Assembly: GCA_026997055.1 (NCBI GenBank) | Contig: JALWJU010000385.1 | Span: 1-30,181 of the forward strand | DNA from: Paracoccaceae bacterium | GTDB lineage: Bacteria; Pseudomonadota; Alphaproteobacteria; Rhodobacterales; Rhodobacteraceae | DNA: 30,181 nt | Direction of reading: 5' to 3' | Shown here: piece by piece, positions 22,601 through 29,584 of the stretch | Layout: each line of letters starts with the position of its first letter | Numbering within the stretch: position 1 is the stretch's first letter | The notes under the pieces: generated by a model | Seen by the model: only the letters and a program-made list of their open reading frames with translations | Told to the model about the DNA's origin: nothing | Databases searched by the model: none | Position numbers and translations under genes: made by a program

Positions 22601-24085
22601 GTGGAGAGCGGTGGGAAGATCGTGTTCCGCAAGCGGGGGAGGGCAGCAGCCATGACCATTACGCCGGACCAGCTGGTCGGCAATGGCCAAGCGGAAGTCA
22701 TGGAACTGACCCGCGGGCAGGAGACCGAACTGCCCCAGGCGCTCAAGTGGCAGCTGGTGCGCTCGGACGAGGAATACGATGCCGCCACGGTCGAGGCGCG
22801 CCGGACCACCGTGCAGGCGGCGCGGGTGTCCTCCGAGACCTTCCCGCTGGCGGTCTCGCTCGAGGAAGCCGACCGGCGCTGCCGTCGTGCGCTCATGGAA
22901 GCCTGGGTGGGACGCGAGACGCTTACCGCCAGGCTGCCGCCGTCGCTGTTGCGGCTCGATCCGGGCGAAGTGATCGCTCTCGATCACGATGGGCGGCAGA
23001 TCACCTACCGCCTCACCCGCGTGGCCGATGCCGGGGCGCGGGTCATCGAGGCGGTTCGGGCCGATGCCGCCCTTTACGACTTTCCGCCGGGCAAAGGGCG
23101 GGAACCGCAACTGGCCGAGCCGACCGTCTTCGGCCCGGCCGAGGTGGCGCTCATGGACCTGCCGCAGCTCTCCGACATGGTGCCGGCGCATCGCCCGTAC
23201 GCGGCGGTCTTCGCGAGGCCCTGGTACGGCACAGGGGCTGTCTGGTGGAGCGCCACGGACTCGGGGTTCCAGCTGCTCGACACCATCGGCGCGCCCGCCC
23301 GCATGGGGGTTCTGGCGACCGACCTGCCGGCCGGGCCCGTGGACCGCTTTGACATGGGCAGTGAGCTGCTGGTGGACCTGTCGTCGGGGACGCTCACCTC
23401 AGTCACCGATACCGAGCTTCTGAACGGCGCGAACGTCCTGGCAGTGGAAAGTGCGCCGGGGGCCTGGGAGATCGTCCAGTTCGGGAGGGCGGAACTGGTC
23501 TCGACCGGGCGCTATCGCCTCACCCGCCTGCTGCGCGGGCAGCGGGGTACGGAAGATGCCATGGGCAACCCGGCGCCGACCGGGGCGCGCGTGGTGATCC
23601 TCGACACCGCCGTCCAGCCGCTCTCGATCGCGGAAGCCGATCTCGGCATCCCCTGGAACTGGCAGATCGGGCCGGGCAATTCCGCGCCCTCGGATGCCAT
23701 CATGCAGGCGCTCGCGTTTACACCGAACGGCCGGGGCCTGGTGCCATTTACGCCGGCCCAGGCGCGCATGCGGCGCGAGGCGAACGGCGACCTCGCCATC
23801 CGCTGGCTGCGCCGCGACCGGGCGCTCTCGGCCGACAGCTGGGTGCTGGCGGAGGTGCCGATGTCGGAGGCTGCCGAAAGCTATGATCTGGAGATCCTGA
23901 ACGCCGGTGCCGTGGTGCGCAGCGTCACGGGACTGGCTGTGCCCACCTTCACGTACACCGCCGCCATGCAGACCGCCGACTTCGGCGGCCCTGTCGCCAG
24001 CCTTGATGTCCGCATCACCCAGATCGGCGCGCTGGGCGGCGGCGTGCCGCTTGCCACCACGCTCACCGTCACGGAGGCGATATGA
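19655..24085 (+). CDS. GTA-type TIM-barrel tail hub/host-specificity protein (gp15-like)
   Basis: 1476 residues, against about 1300 usual for the family from memory. Residues 1-50 are Gly/Ala-rich and hydrophobic. A GTA TIM-barrel-like domain spans about 280-640 and resumes near 800 (SLVVSWFGLDLR, FLIGSELVGLT, DFIGIDNYLPLSDW, then PESKPIRFTEFGCPAEDRG, NQPNVFYDPKSSES). Between them residues about 642-800 are an inserted beta-rich segment (see findings). After the barrel come the phage-tail-3-like domain (VRDLCRAAGLDASLVDVSEL), PTVFGPAEVALMDLPQLSD, and a beta-rich C-terminus with fibronectin-like strands. It forms the central spike-like hub below the tail and contacts the cell surface. It overlaps the DUF2793 gene by 4 bases (ATGA). 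Confidence 0.92.
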   Translation: MASILLASAGSALGASIGGSILGVSAATIGGAVGSFAGSLIDSWIVSSLTPGQRIEGTRLENLAVTTSTEGAVIPRIWGRMRLGGNIIWATDFTEHVSTSTSGGGKGGGPKVTTTSYTYTASFAVALCEGPISGIGRVWADGKPLDLKDATWRLYPGDETQGPDPFIEARMGTGNAPAYRSTAYVVFEELDLTPFGNRIPQLSFEVFRPLVEADTAEGMVRSVTMIPGSGEFVYATEPITRGTGGNTASENVNNQTGRPDILAALDNLQAAAPNIGSVSLVVSWFGLDLRAGNCQIRPGVEMVTKTTTPKSWSVNGVDRAGAHLISLDAEGRTNYGGTPADFSVVQAIREMKARGLRVTFYPFLLMDIPAGNTLPNPYSDNAATVGQPAHPWRGRITCSPAAGYVGTVDKTADAASQVAAFFGNAQVSDFSVSGESVTWTGGTDWGYRRMILHYAHLCKAAGGVDAFLIGSELVGLTTIRDSATGFPAVAALRQLAADVRAILGSGTKISYAADWSEYFGHQPADGSGDALFHLDPLWADPAIDFIGIDNYLPLSDWRDGTDHLDAQAGWGSVRDLDYLKANIEGGEGYDWFYASDADRQAQNRTPITDGFYNEPWIWRPKDMRSWWQNAHHDRLGGVRFGFFQNAGDPASYDPNPSTVAITATIGSFGPFTTPARIASDGATWHGATPGYRTLSAGERVVITAYVASGTSGDFALYLALGGGADHASYFGAIGGWEGTAAGAHVINATSQTEVSPGLWKITMDVTAGLSGSAGFRIGPRSATVGEDIVVYGVEVLPWGKSTTGWVPESKPIRFTEFGCPAEDRGTNQPNVFYDPKSSESALPYYSRGWPDEATQRAYIEATLGYWGDATKNPVSSVYGAPMIEINEAALWTWDARPYPDFPARADVWSDAANWRLGHWMGGRLGQVSLGALVRDLCRAAGLDASLVDVSELSDIVPGFTVASLESPRASISVLARHFGFDAVESGGKIVFRKRGRAAAMTITPDQLVGNGQAEVMELTRGQETELPQALKWQLVRSDEEYDAATVEARRTTVQAARVSSETFPLAVSLEEADRRCRRALMEAWVGRETLTARLPPSLLRLDPGEVIALDHDGRQITYRLTRVADAGARVIEAVRADAALYDFPPGKGREPQLAEPTVFGPAEVALMDLPQLSDMVPAHRPYAAVFARPWYGTGAVWWSATDSGFQLLDTIGAPARMGVLATDLPAGPVDRFDMGSELLVDLSSGTLTSVTDTELLNGANVLAVESAPGAWEIVQFGRAELVSTGRYRLTRLLRGQRGTEDAMGNPAPTGARVVILDTAVQPLSIAEADLGIPWNWQIGPGNSAPSDAIMQALAFTPNGRGLVPFTPAQARMRREANGDLAIRWLRRDRALSADSWVLAEVPMSEAAESYDLEILNAGAVVRSVTGLAVPTFTYTAAMQTADFGGPVASLDVRITQIGALGGGVPLATTLTVTEAI

Positions 24086-24822
24086 CCACCCCCAACCTGG
24101 CCCTGCCGATGCTCGCCGCCGCCCAGGCCCAGAAGCATGTCACCGTCAATGAGGCCCTCGCGCTGCTCGATGGCCTCGTCCAGCTCTCCGTGAAGGACCG
24201 GGATCTGACTGCGCCGCCCGCGAGCCCCGCCGAGGGCGACCGCTACATCGTGGCCGCCCGCGCGACCGGGGCCTGGGCCGGCTGGGACGGCGACGTGGTG
24301 CTGTTCTCGGGTGGCGCCTGGCTGCGGCTGCCCCCGCAGGAGGGGTGGCGGGTCTGGATCGAGGACGAGGGGGTGCTGGTCGTGCGCGCGGGTGGGGCGT
24401 GGCTCACGCTCGATGCGGCGCTGAACCTGCTGGTGCGCGGCCCGGCCGTCGGGGTGGCCCGGGCGCCGAGCGGGGCAGCCATCGGGCTGCATGTCGAAGA
24501 GGAACTCCTCTCGGGGCTCTCCGGCGCCTCGGTCACTTCGACCATTACCATTCCCGACCGGGCCATCGTGCTGGCAGTCTCGACCCGCACCGTCTCTGCC
24601 GTTACCGGTGCGATAAGCTATGACTGCGGCATCGCCGGCGAGCCCGCCAAGTTCGGCGGCTCGCTCGGGGTGGCGGCCGGCAGCACCAATGTCGGCGTCA
24701 TCGGCCCGCAGGCGTTCTATGCGCCGACGCCGATTGTCCTCACCGCCAATGGCGGCAACTTCACGGGTGGCGATGTGCGTATTGCCATCCAGTACCTGCT
24801 GCCGACCGCGCCGGCCGCCTGA
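24082..24822 (+). CDS. DUF2793 tail fibre/tip protein
   Basis: 246 residues. TTPNLALPMLAAAQAQKHVT, VNEALALLDGLVQLSV and GDRYIVAARATGAWAGWDGD are characteristic of DUF2793, found at the distal end of GTA-like tails in alphaproteobacteria. The C-terminal half (residues about 150-246) is a beta-sandwich-like domain (SVTSTITIPDRAIVLAVSTR, FGGSLGVAAGSTNVGVIG), suggesting a receptor- or sugar-binding role. This is inference. It is coupled to the hub gene by an ATGA overlap. Confidence 0.85.
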   Translation: MTTPNLALPMLAAAQAQKHVTVNEALALLDGLVQLSVKDRDLTAPPASPAEGDRYIVAARATGAWAGWDGDVVLFSGGAWLRLPPQEGWRVWIEDEGVLVVRAGGAWLTLDAALNLLVRGPAVGVARAPSGAAIGLHVEEELLSGLSGASVTSTITIPDRAIVLAVSTRTVSAVTGAISYDCGIAGEPAKFGGSLGVAAGSTNVGVIGPQAFYAPTPIVLTANGGNFTGGDVRIAIQYLLPTAPAA

Positions 24823-24848
24823 TTCCATACCACCACAAGGAAACGACC

Positions 24849-25139
24849 ATGACACCACCGCACACCGATGCGGGCTTCGTCCGCATGCCCGAAGAGGACT
24901 TCGAGGCCATTCTGGCGCGCGCTGCTGAGAGGGGCGCGCGCAAGGCGCTGGCCGATGTCGGCCTCGAGGGGCCCGAAGCCGCCATCGACATCCGCGACCT
25001 GCGCACGCTTCTGGCGTCCTTGCGCATGGCGCGGCGTACCGCCTGGCAGACCGTCGTGCGGCTGATCACCACCGGCATGCTGCTCGCGCTGATCGCAGGC
25101 GTGGCGGTGAAGCTGAAGATCTTCGGAATTGGAGAATGA
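24849..25139 (+). CDS. DUF6127 membrane protein, possible holin-related
   Basis: 96 residues. RMPEEDFEAILARAAERGAR, KALADVGLEG, DIRDLRTLLASLRMARRTAW then a single membrane helix at about 67-88 match DUF6127, a family common next to lysis genes of alphaproteobacterial phages. A role as holin partner or membrane anchor for lysis is plausible from position only. ACAAGGAAACGACC before the ATG gives a good ribosome binding site. It ends at the start of the muramidase gene. Confidence 0.8.
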   Translation: MTPPHTDAGFVRMPEEDFEAILARAAERGARKALADVGLEGPEAAIDIRDLRTLLASLRMARRTAWQTVVRLITTGMLLALIAGVAVKLKIFGIGE

Positions 25140-25141
25140 CC

Positions 25142-25750
25142 ATGACGGTGGACGAGATTGCCCGCGAGATCGTTGCGCGCGAGGGTGGCTTCGTGAACGA
25201 TCCTGCAGACCCGGGCGGCGCCACGAAATACGGTGTGACCATCGGGACCTTGCGCGCGCTGGGGCTGGACAAGACCGGCGACGGGCAGATCACGGTCGAG
25301 GATGTGAAGGCGCTCACCCGCTCGGACGCCGTGCGTATCTTCAGGGAGCGGTATTTCCATGCTCCCCGCATCGACCTCCTGCCCGAGCCGCTGCACGCTT
25401 CCGTCTTCGACATGCAGGTCAATGCGGGCAGCAACGCCGTGCGCATCCTGCAACGCCTGCTCGCCGAGTTCAATGAGCCGGTGACGGTGGACGGGTTGAT
25501 CGGGTCGCAGACAGCCGAGGCGGCCAGGCGTGCCTTTGACAAGGCCGGGCAGTACCTGGTCGATGCCTATGCCATTGCCCGGCGCAACTACTACTTCCGC
25601 CTGGCCGATCGAAAGCCCGCCTTGCGCAAGTTTGCCCGCACCCGTGCCGGAACCAAGGGCGGCTGGATCAAACGAGCGGAAGAGTTCATGCGGCCCAGGT
25701 ACCGGATGACCGAGGCCGAGTTTGCGGAAAGGGTGAAAGCATGGGGTTGA
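25142..25750 (+). CDS. Endolysin, GH108-type N-acetylmuramidase
   Basis: 202 residues from ATG 25142. The N-terminus has the family motif with catalytic Glu14 (VAREGGFVNDPADPGGATKY, then GVTIGTL). EFNEPVTVDGLIGSQTAEAA belongs to the C-terminal peptidoglycan-binding-3-like region that usually follows. It hydrolyses the glycan strands of peptidoglycan for lysis. No signal peptide or N-terminal membrane helix is seen, so export would need the holin. ATG 25136 is also possible, but GGAG at 25131 is better spaced for 25142. It overlaps the holin gene by 10 bases. Confidence 0.92.
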   Translation: MTVDEIAREIVAREGGFVNDPADPGGATKYGVTIGTLRALGLDKTGDGQITVEDVKALTRSDAVRIFRERYFHAPRIDLLPEPLHASVFDMQVNAGSNAVRILQRLLAEFNEPVTVDGLIGSQTAEAARRAFDKAGQYLVDAYAIARRNYYFRLADRKPALRKFARTRAGTKGGWIKRAEEFMRPRYRMTEAEFAERVKAWG

Positions 25751-26319
25751 TCGAGGGATTGTTCGGCTGGCTGTTCGGTGGCGGGCTGAAGGACATGCGC
25801 GAGACCGTCGAGACCTTCCGCCCGAATGCCGAGGCGGAGGCCCGGCGCACGGCCGAGTACCGGGCCGCGGCGCTCGACCAGTTCGGCGCCGAGTTCAGCC
25901 AGCAGCGCGGCCTGTTCGACCGCATGATCGACGGCCTGAACCGTTTGCCGCGTCCGGCCATGGCGCTGGGCGTGCTGTTCCTGATCGGCTCGGCCATGGT
26001 CGATCCCGTCTGGTTTGCTTCGCGCATGCAGGGCCTTGCCCTTGTCCCCGAGCCGCTGTGGTGGCTGCTCGGCGCCATCGTCAGCTTCTACTTCGGTGCC
26101 CGCCACCAGCTGAAGTCTCAGGCGTTTCAGGGGTCGCTTGCCGAAACGCTGGCCCGTACCCCGCAGGTGGTGCGGAACATCGAGGCAATCCGGGCATTGC
26201 ACGCGGACAGCCCCGGAGTGGCGGATGTGGGAGACGAGGCCGAGGTTGCGCTGGGCATGATTGAAGCGGGGGAAAACAGGGCGGTGGCAGATTGGAATAA
26301 TGCGGAGCGAAAATCATGA
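25741..26319 (+). CDS. Holin family protein (GTA-type holin)
   Basis: 192 residues. RSAAL-like RAAALDQFGAEFSQQRGLFD, RMIDGLNRLPRPAMALGVLF, then MVDPVWFASRMQGLALVPEP and WWLLGAIVSFYFGARHQLK match the holin family found in alphaproteobacterial phages and gene transfer agents. Two clear membrane helices lie at about 72-88 and 103-120. The N-terminal amphipathic GLIEGLFGWLFGG may be a third. It would open the inner membrane for the muramidase. The C-terminal 70 residues are an acidic, soluble extension. GAAAGGG precedes the ATG. Confidence 0.9.
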   Translation: MGLIEGLFGWLFGGGLKDMRETVETFRPNAEAEARRTAEYRAAALDQFGAEFSQQRGLFDRMIDGLNRLPRPAMALGVLFLIGSAMVDPVWFASRMQGLALVPEPLWWLLGAIVSFYFGARHQLKSQAFQGSLAETLARTPQVVRNIEAIRALHADSPGVADVGDEAEVALGMIEAGENRAVADWNNAERKS

Positions 26320-26591
26320 AGACACTTCCAGATGATGACGTGGAACAATACAGGCCCGCGCCGACGATCTCGTCCTTTGACAATTCGAATGTGGCCCCAA
26401 GGTATCCGCATGTTGCGGTCCGCCTGTCAGAAATGGACGGCAACCCTTTCGCGATTCTCGGCATGTGCCGGTCAGCGGCAAGGGCAGCTGAGTTTTCCCC
26501 TCGCGAAATAAAGACGTTTTTCACCGAAGCCACGAAAGGCGACTACGCGCATCTGATCGAGACCGTAATGCGGTGGTTCAATTGCGAATAG
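26316..26591 (+). CDS. Small conserved protein of unknown function
   Basis: 91 residues. The segment YPHVAVRLSEMDGNPFAILG, then MCRSAARAAEFSPREIKTFF, TEATKGDYAHLIETVMRWF fits a small conserved bacterial protein family that I have seen without assigned function, with a DGN(P/A)FAI(L/I)G core and a C-terminal GDY(D/A)HLL motif. It overlaps the holin gene by 4 bases (ATGA). It is less GC-rich than the structural genes, which together with its place at the end of the lysis operon suggests accessory cargo. It is followed by a strong hairpin. Confidence 0.7.
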   Translation: MKTLPDDDVEQYRPAPTISSFDNSNVAPRYPHVAVRLSEMDGNPFAILGMCRSAARAAEFSPREIKTFFTEATKGDYAHLIETVMRWFNCE

Positions 26592-26629
26592 GCCGGCCCC
26601 GATCAAACTTCCACCGCCGGGGGCCGGCC
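26591..26629. terminator. Hairpin between convergent genes
   Basis: A perfect 10-base-pair GC stem with arms 26591-26600 and 26620-26629 and a 19-base loop lies exactly between the ends of two convergent genes. No T run follows on either strand, so it is more likely a transcript-stabilising or bidirectional pause hairpin than a classic intrinsic terminator. Confidence 0.5.
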
Positions 26630-26635
26630 CATCGA

Positions 26636-28432
26636 TCAAAGAATTTCGAAGAATTGTCGAATTTTCGCAGCCATCAGGTGACGACGCTCTTCCAGGAAGT
26701 CATCGAATGTGGGCACCCTCCCGTCCAACAGGTCTATGGGCAGGCAATTGGTCTCGAGGTTCTGGCGCATCTCGCCCATGTCGGTGATACCTCCGTATTT
26801 TCTTGCGCCGCCTGAACATTGCTCCGCGAGTTCGGCAAAATACACCTCGGGCGCAGTGTTGCCGATCGCAATGTTGATCTCGCTCTGGGCTATGACAAAG
26901 TTGGCGACCTGATTGTATCGCGAAGCGGTCAGACCCTGCTTTTTCAGGTAATCCCGGGGGAACACGTGGTGCACGTCGCTGCGGTTCAGCAGCAGGTCCC
27001 GCACGGTGATGTCACGCGAAAGAAATCCAAGGTCGCCCAGTTTCACCTGCGCCGCCTTATAGACGAGAAAGGCCGGCGTTGTGGAGGACGAAGAATTGAA
27101 CTGCTGGGGGAGAAGCGCGGTCCAGTAATCTTCGGACAATTCGGTCTGGATGACGGCGTTTGCATAGTTTTCCAGCCCGTTCATTTCGATCTGGCGGATA
27201 TCGTAATCGAACGCGCTCTCGGCACTGCCGGCATAGCGCCCCCGCAGAACCGACATGACATACCAGCGCCGCACGAGGCGCTCCAGCTCGGCCGCGTCCA
27301 CGTTTTCGACCCGACCGCGCAGATACATGATGTAGGCAAAGTTTATGGCACTTTTGGAACGGATGAGCTTTGACGTAACAAAACCGGCCGAACGCAGGAT
27401 CATCGTCAGCCGGTCAAAATGCGTCTGGCTCATGAAATTGAAGACACCAGCCTTCAGACGCGCGAACGACTCTTCGGCGATTTCTTCCTCATAGGCGCGG
27501 GTTTCAAAATTCCGCCCTGACAGCAGCGCAACCAGATCCTGCAGCTTTCCGCGCCCGAATTCCGAGGTGAAGGCAACGCGGAGCATGTCCGTGTAGGACG
27601 GGTCGTATAGGTCATCATTGACGTTGCGCAGCCAGCGCATTTTCTGGAAATACTCGGTCTGAACAAAGGCGGTATCGTTCTTCTCGATCCTCGGCATGGC
27701 CTCGGGGGCGATCGCGAGGTGGCAGAAATAGTCGATCGCCTTGCGGAGCTGATTGCCGCCATAGCGTTCATCCGCGGCAATCTTCGACATGACAAAATCC
27801 GCCTGGCTCAGTTGCGCGCCGGCCGAATTCACCCGGATGAAAATCTCGGTCACGGTTTCGATGTCCAGATCTTCAGCGAGTTCGATCACCCCCACATGGT
27901 TGTTGGTGATCTGCCACAATCGCTGCAGAATACCCGAGATATGCTTTCGGTCCGCCTCCGGGTTTCGAGCAAGATAATCGTCCATCACGCCGATCAGTCC
28001 GACTTCGGGTGAGAATATCTCGGCGATATCTGCAATCCAGGTGGCATCTTTCTGAATGGCCGGGTTCGAAACCTCGAATTTTCCCTCAAGCGGGTTGAAC
28101 GCGATCCGGATGCGTTTCGTCCTGTAGTCCTTGTCCACCACCTCCTGGCCCAACAGCGCCGCCATCAATGCTGTCACACGTTGCTGGCCATCGATCAGAA
28201 TACGCTTGCCGGCCGAGGTTGTACCATCCTTCAGCCGCACGGTCGGGTTGCGCCAGGCGATTAGATAGCCGACCGGATAGCCGTGATAGAGCGAATCCAG
28301 CAGGTTGCGTACCTTGGTTGCGTCCCACACGAATGGACGCTGGATTTCAGGGATGGCGATCTCGCCGGATTTCACCCAGGTCAGCAGGGTTTCAATCGGA
28401 TGCGGGGTGACGGAGTAGCGTTGCGTGGCCAA
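26636..28432 (-). CDS. DUF262 / HNH-like protein, putative phage defence
   Basis: 598 residues. The N-terminal DUF262 (ParB/GmrS-like) domain shows IPEIQRPFVWD at 27-37, ILIDGQQRVTAL at 78-89 and FIRVNSAGAQLSQADF at 198-213. The C-terminus has a DUF1524-like HNH segment, DVHHVFPRDYL at 486-496, with N507/N511 candidates (YNQVANFVI). The middle is helical. Related GmrSD-type proteins are NTP-dependent nucleases against modified DNA. By analogy this may defend the lysogen from other phages, but target and activity are not shown. The start is TTG 28432 with AGGA seven bases before it. GC content is lower than in the structural genes, suggesting recent acquisition. Confidence 0.85.
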   Translation of the reverse strand: MATQRYSVTPHPIETLLTWVKSGEIAIPEIQRPFVWDATKVRNLLDSLYHGYPVGYLIAWRNPTVRLKDGTTSAGKRILIDGQQRVTALMAALLGQEVVDKDYRTKRIRIAFNPLEGKFEVSNPAIQKDATWIADIAEIFSPEVGLIGVMDDYLARNPEADRKHISGILQRLWQITNNHVGVIELAEDLDIETVTEIFIRVNSAGAQLSQADFVMSKIAADERYGGNQLRKAIDYFCHLAIAPEAMPRIEKNDTAFVQTEYFQKMRWLRNVNDDLYDPSYTDMLRVAFTSEFGRGKLQDLVALLSGRNFETRAYEEEIAEESFARLKAGVFNFMSQTHFDRLTMILRSAGFVTSKLIRSKSAINFAYIMYLRGRVENVDAAELERLVRRWYVMSVLRGRYAGSAESAFDYDIRQIEMNGLENYANAVIQTELSEDYWTALLPQQFNSSSSTTPAFLVYKAAQVKLGDLGFLSRDITVRDLLLNRSDVHHVFPRDYLKKQGLTASRYNQVANFVIAQSEINIAIGNTAPEVYFAELAEQCSGGARKYGGITDMGEMRQNLETNCLPIDLLDGRVPTFDDFLEERRHLMAAKIRQFFEIL

Positions 28433-28521
28433 TGGTCTGTCCTATAAGGGGAAAAATGGTTTGTTGCACCAAATCCGATGCGCCGTCAGAAAACCCGTGC
28501 GAGAGTAGAGCAGTCAAGAAG

Positions 28522-28527
28522 ATTATA
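28522..28527 (-). promoter_or_regulatory. Candidate -10 hexamer for the DUF262 gene
   Basis: A perfect TATAAT on the minus strand (ATTATA at 28522-28527 on plus) lies about 90 bases before the TTG start, in the most AT-rich stretch of this 136-base gap. The best -35 candidate is weak (TTCGGT at a 16-base spacing), so this is only a tentative promoter. Confidence 0.35.
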
Positions 28528-28568
28528 CACAGTTTTCGGGGCCACCGAAGTGGCGTGAACATATTGCA

Positions 28569-29495
28569 TCACCCCACCGTGACATTTCGAAGATCGAGGT
28601 CAGTGGCCCCTTCCTCGAAAGTGTAGGCCACAAGCGGCCCGTCCTTGCCGGCGGAATAGTCCAGGCACAGCGCGTTGGGCGCCTGAAGCATGATCTTTCC
28701 CGTCAGCCAGTAATGGCCGAAGAACACCGGTTTGGCATCCGCAGGATAGGGCTCGAAACCGATCGCCCCGGGCAGGGGGCCGGCGGGCAACTGCGCTTCC
28801 GGGTCGGGCACGCTGATAGCAATGTCCTGCCAGCTGTGCGCCTCCGGCTTCCACCAGGCCACGCGAATTTCGCCGCGCACGTGGCCGTCCTTGTCGGTGA
28901 ATGTGGTGCCGTCCGGCAGCGGAACCTCGGGCCCCTTGGCCAGCACCTCGACGGCCCGATACAGGGGATGCGCGGGGTCCGCCGACCATTCCACCGCCTG
29001 ATCGTCAAGGCGCGCATGGTTCAGATGGCGCTCGGCCTCTGCCATGGCCCGCGCGTCCCAGCAGGCATGGATCGCCCGGAACCCGGGGAATTCGAGCCAC
29101 AGCGGCAGGCTCTTCATCCAGTCGATCGCCTCGCGCGCGGCCGCGCTGCCGATGGGGTGTTCGACCAGAAAGCGCGCATGCTGTTTGAGGTTCTTCGCGC
29201 TGTGCGCGCGCAGCGGCGCGCCGCTCGAGGAATGCCGGCTGTGGAAATGGATCGCGTTCAGCTCGTGATTGCCCATCACCGCCTGCGCATGACCCGCGTC
29301 GATCATGGAGCGCACGATACGCAGCACCCGGGCATTCTCCGGCCCCCGGTCGATGAAATCGCCCAGGAACACGACCGACCGCCCGGGGTCCGGATGGCGC
29401 CACGTGCCGCGGGTTTCGCGGTATCCGAGCCGGCCCAGAAGCCCCGTCAGCTTGTCCGCCTGACCATGGATGTCGGGGATGATGTCCCGGATCAT
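28569..29495 (-). CDS. Calcineurin-like metallophosphoesterase
   Basis: 308 residues. The PPP-type phosphoesterase motifs are complete: DIHG at 8-11, GDFIDRG at 45-51, GNHE at 75-78, then an IHACWD histidine and a late FGHYWLTG histidine. It binds two metal ions and hydrolyses a phosphoester, perhaps a protein phosphate or a dinucleotide such as Ap4A. The substrate cannot be read. The frame is open upstream to 29591, but ATG 29495 has AAAGGA seven bases before it and the DIHG motif close behind. It is divergent from the DUF3883-like gene (89-base gap). It could be host DNA flanking the prophage or cargo. Confidence 0.9.
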   Translation of the reverse strand: MIRDIIPDIHGQADKLTGLLGRLGYRETRGTWRHPDPGRSVVFLGDFIDRGPENARVLRIVRSMIDAGHAQAVMGNHELNAIHFHSRHSSSGAPLRAHSAKNLKQHARFLVEHPIGSAAAREAIDWMKSLPLWLEFPGFRAIHACWDARAMAEAERHLNHARLDDQAVEWSADPAHPLYRAVEVLAKGPEVPLPDGTTFTDKDGHVRGEIRVAWWKPEAHSWQDIAISVPDPEAQLPAGPLPGAIGFEPYPADAKPVFFGHYWLTGKIMLQAPNALCLDYSAGKDGPLVAYTFEEGATDLDLRNVTVG

Positions 29496-29584
29496 GGCTT
29501 TATCCTTTCTGGTGCGATACATCGTGATGGAAGAACGTACATGGATGATGACAAGAGAGCGATCCATCTCTAGCCTGGGGCCCG

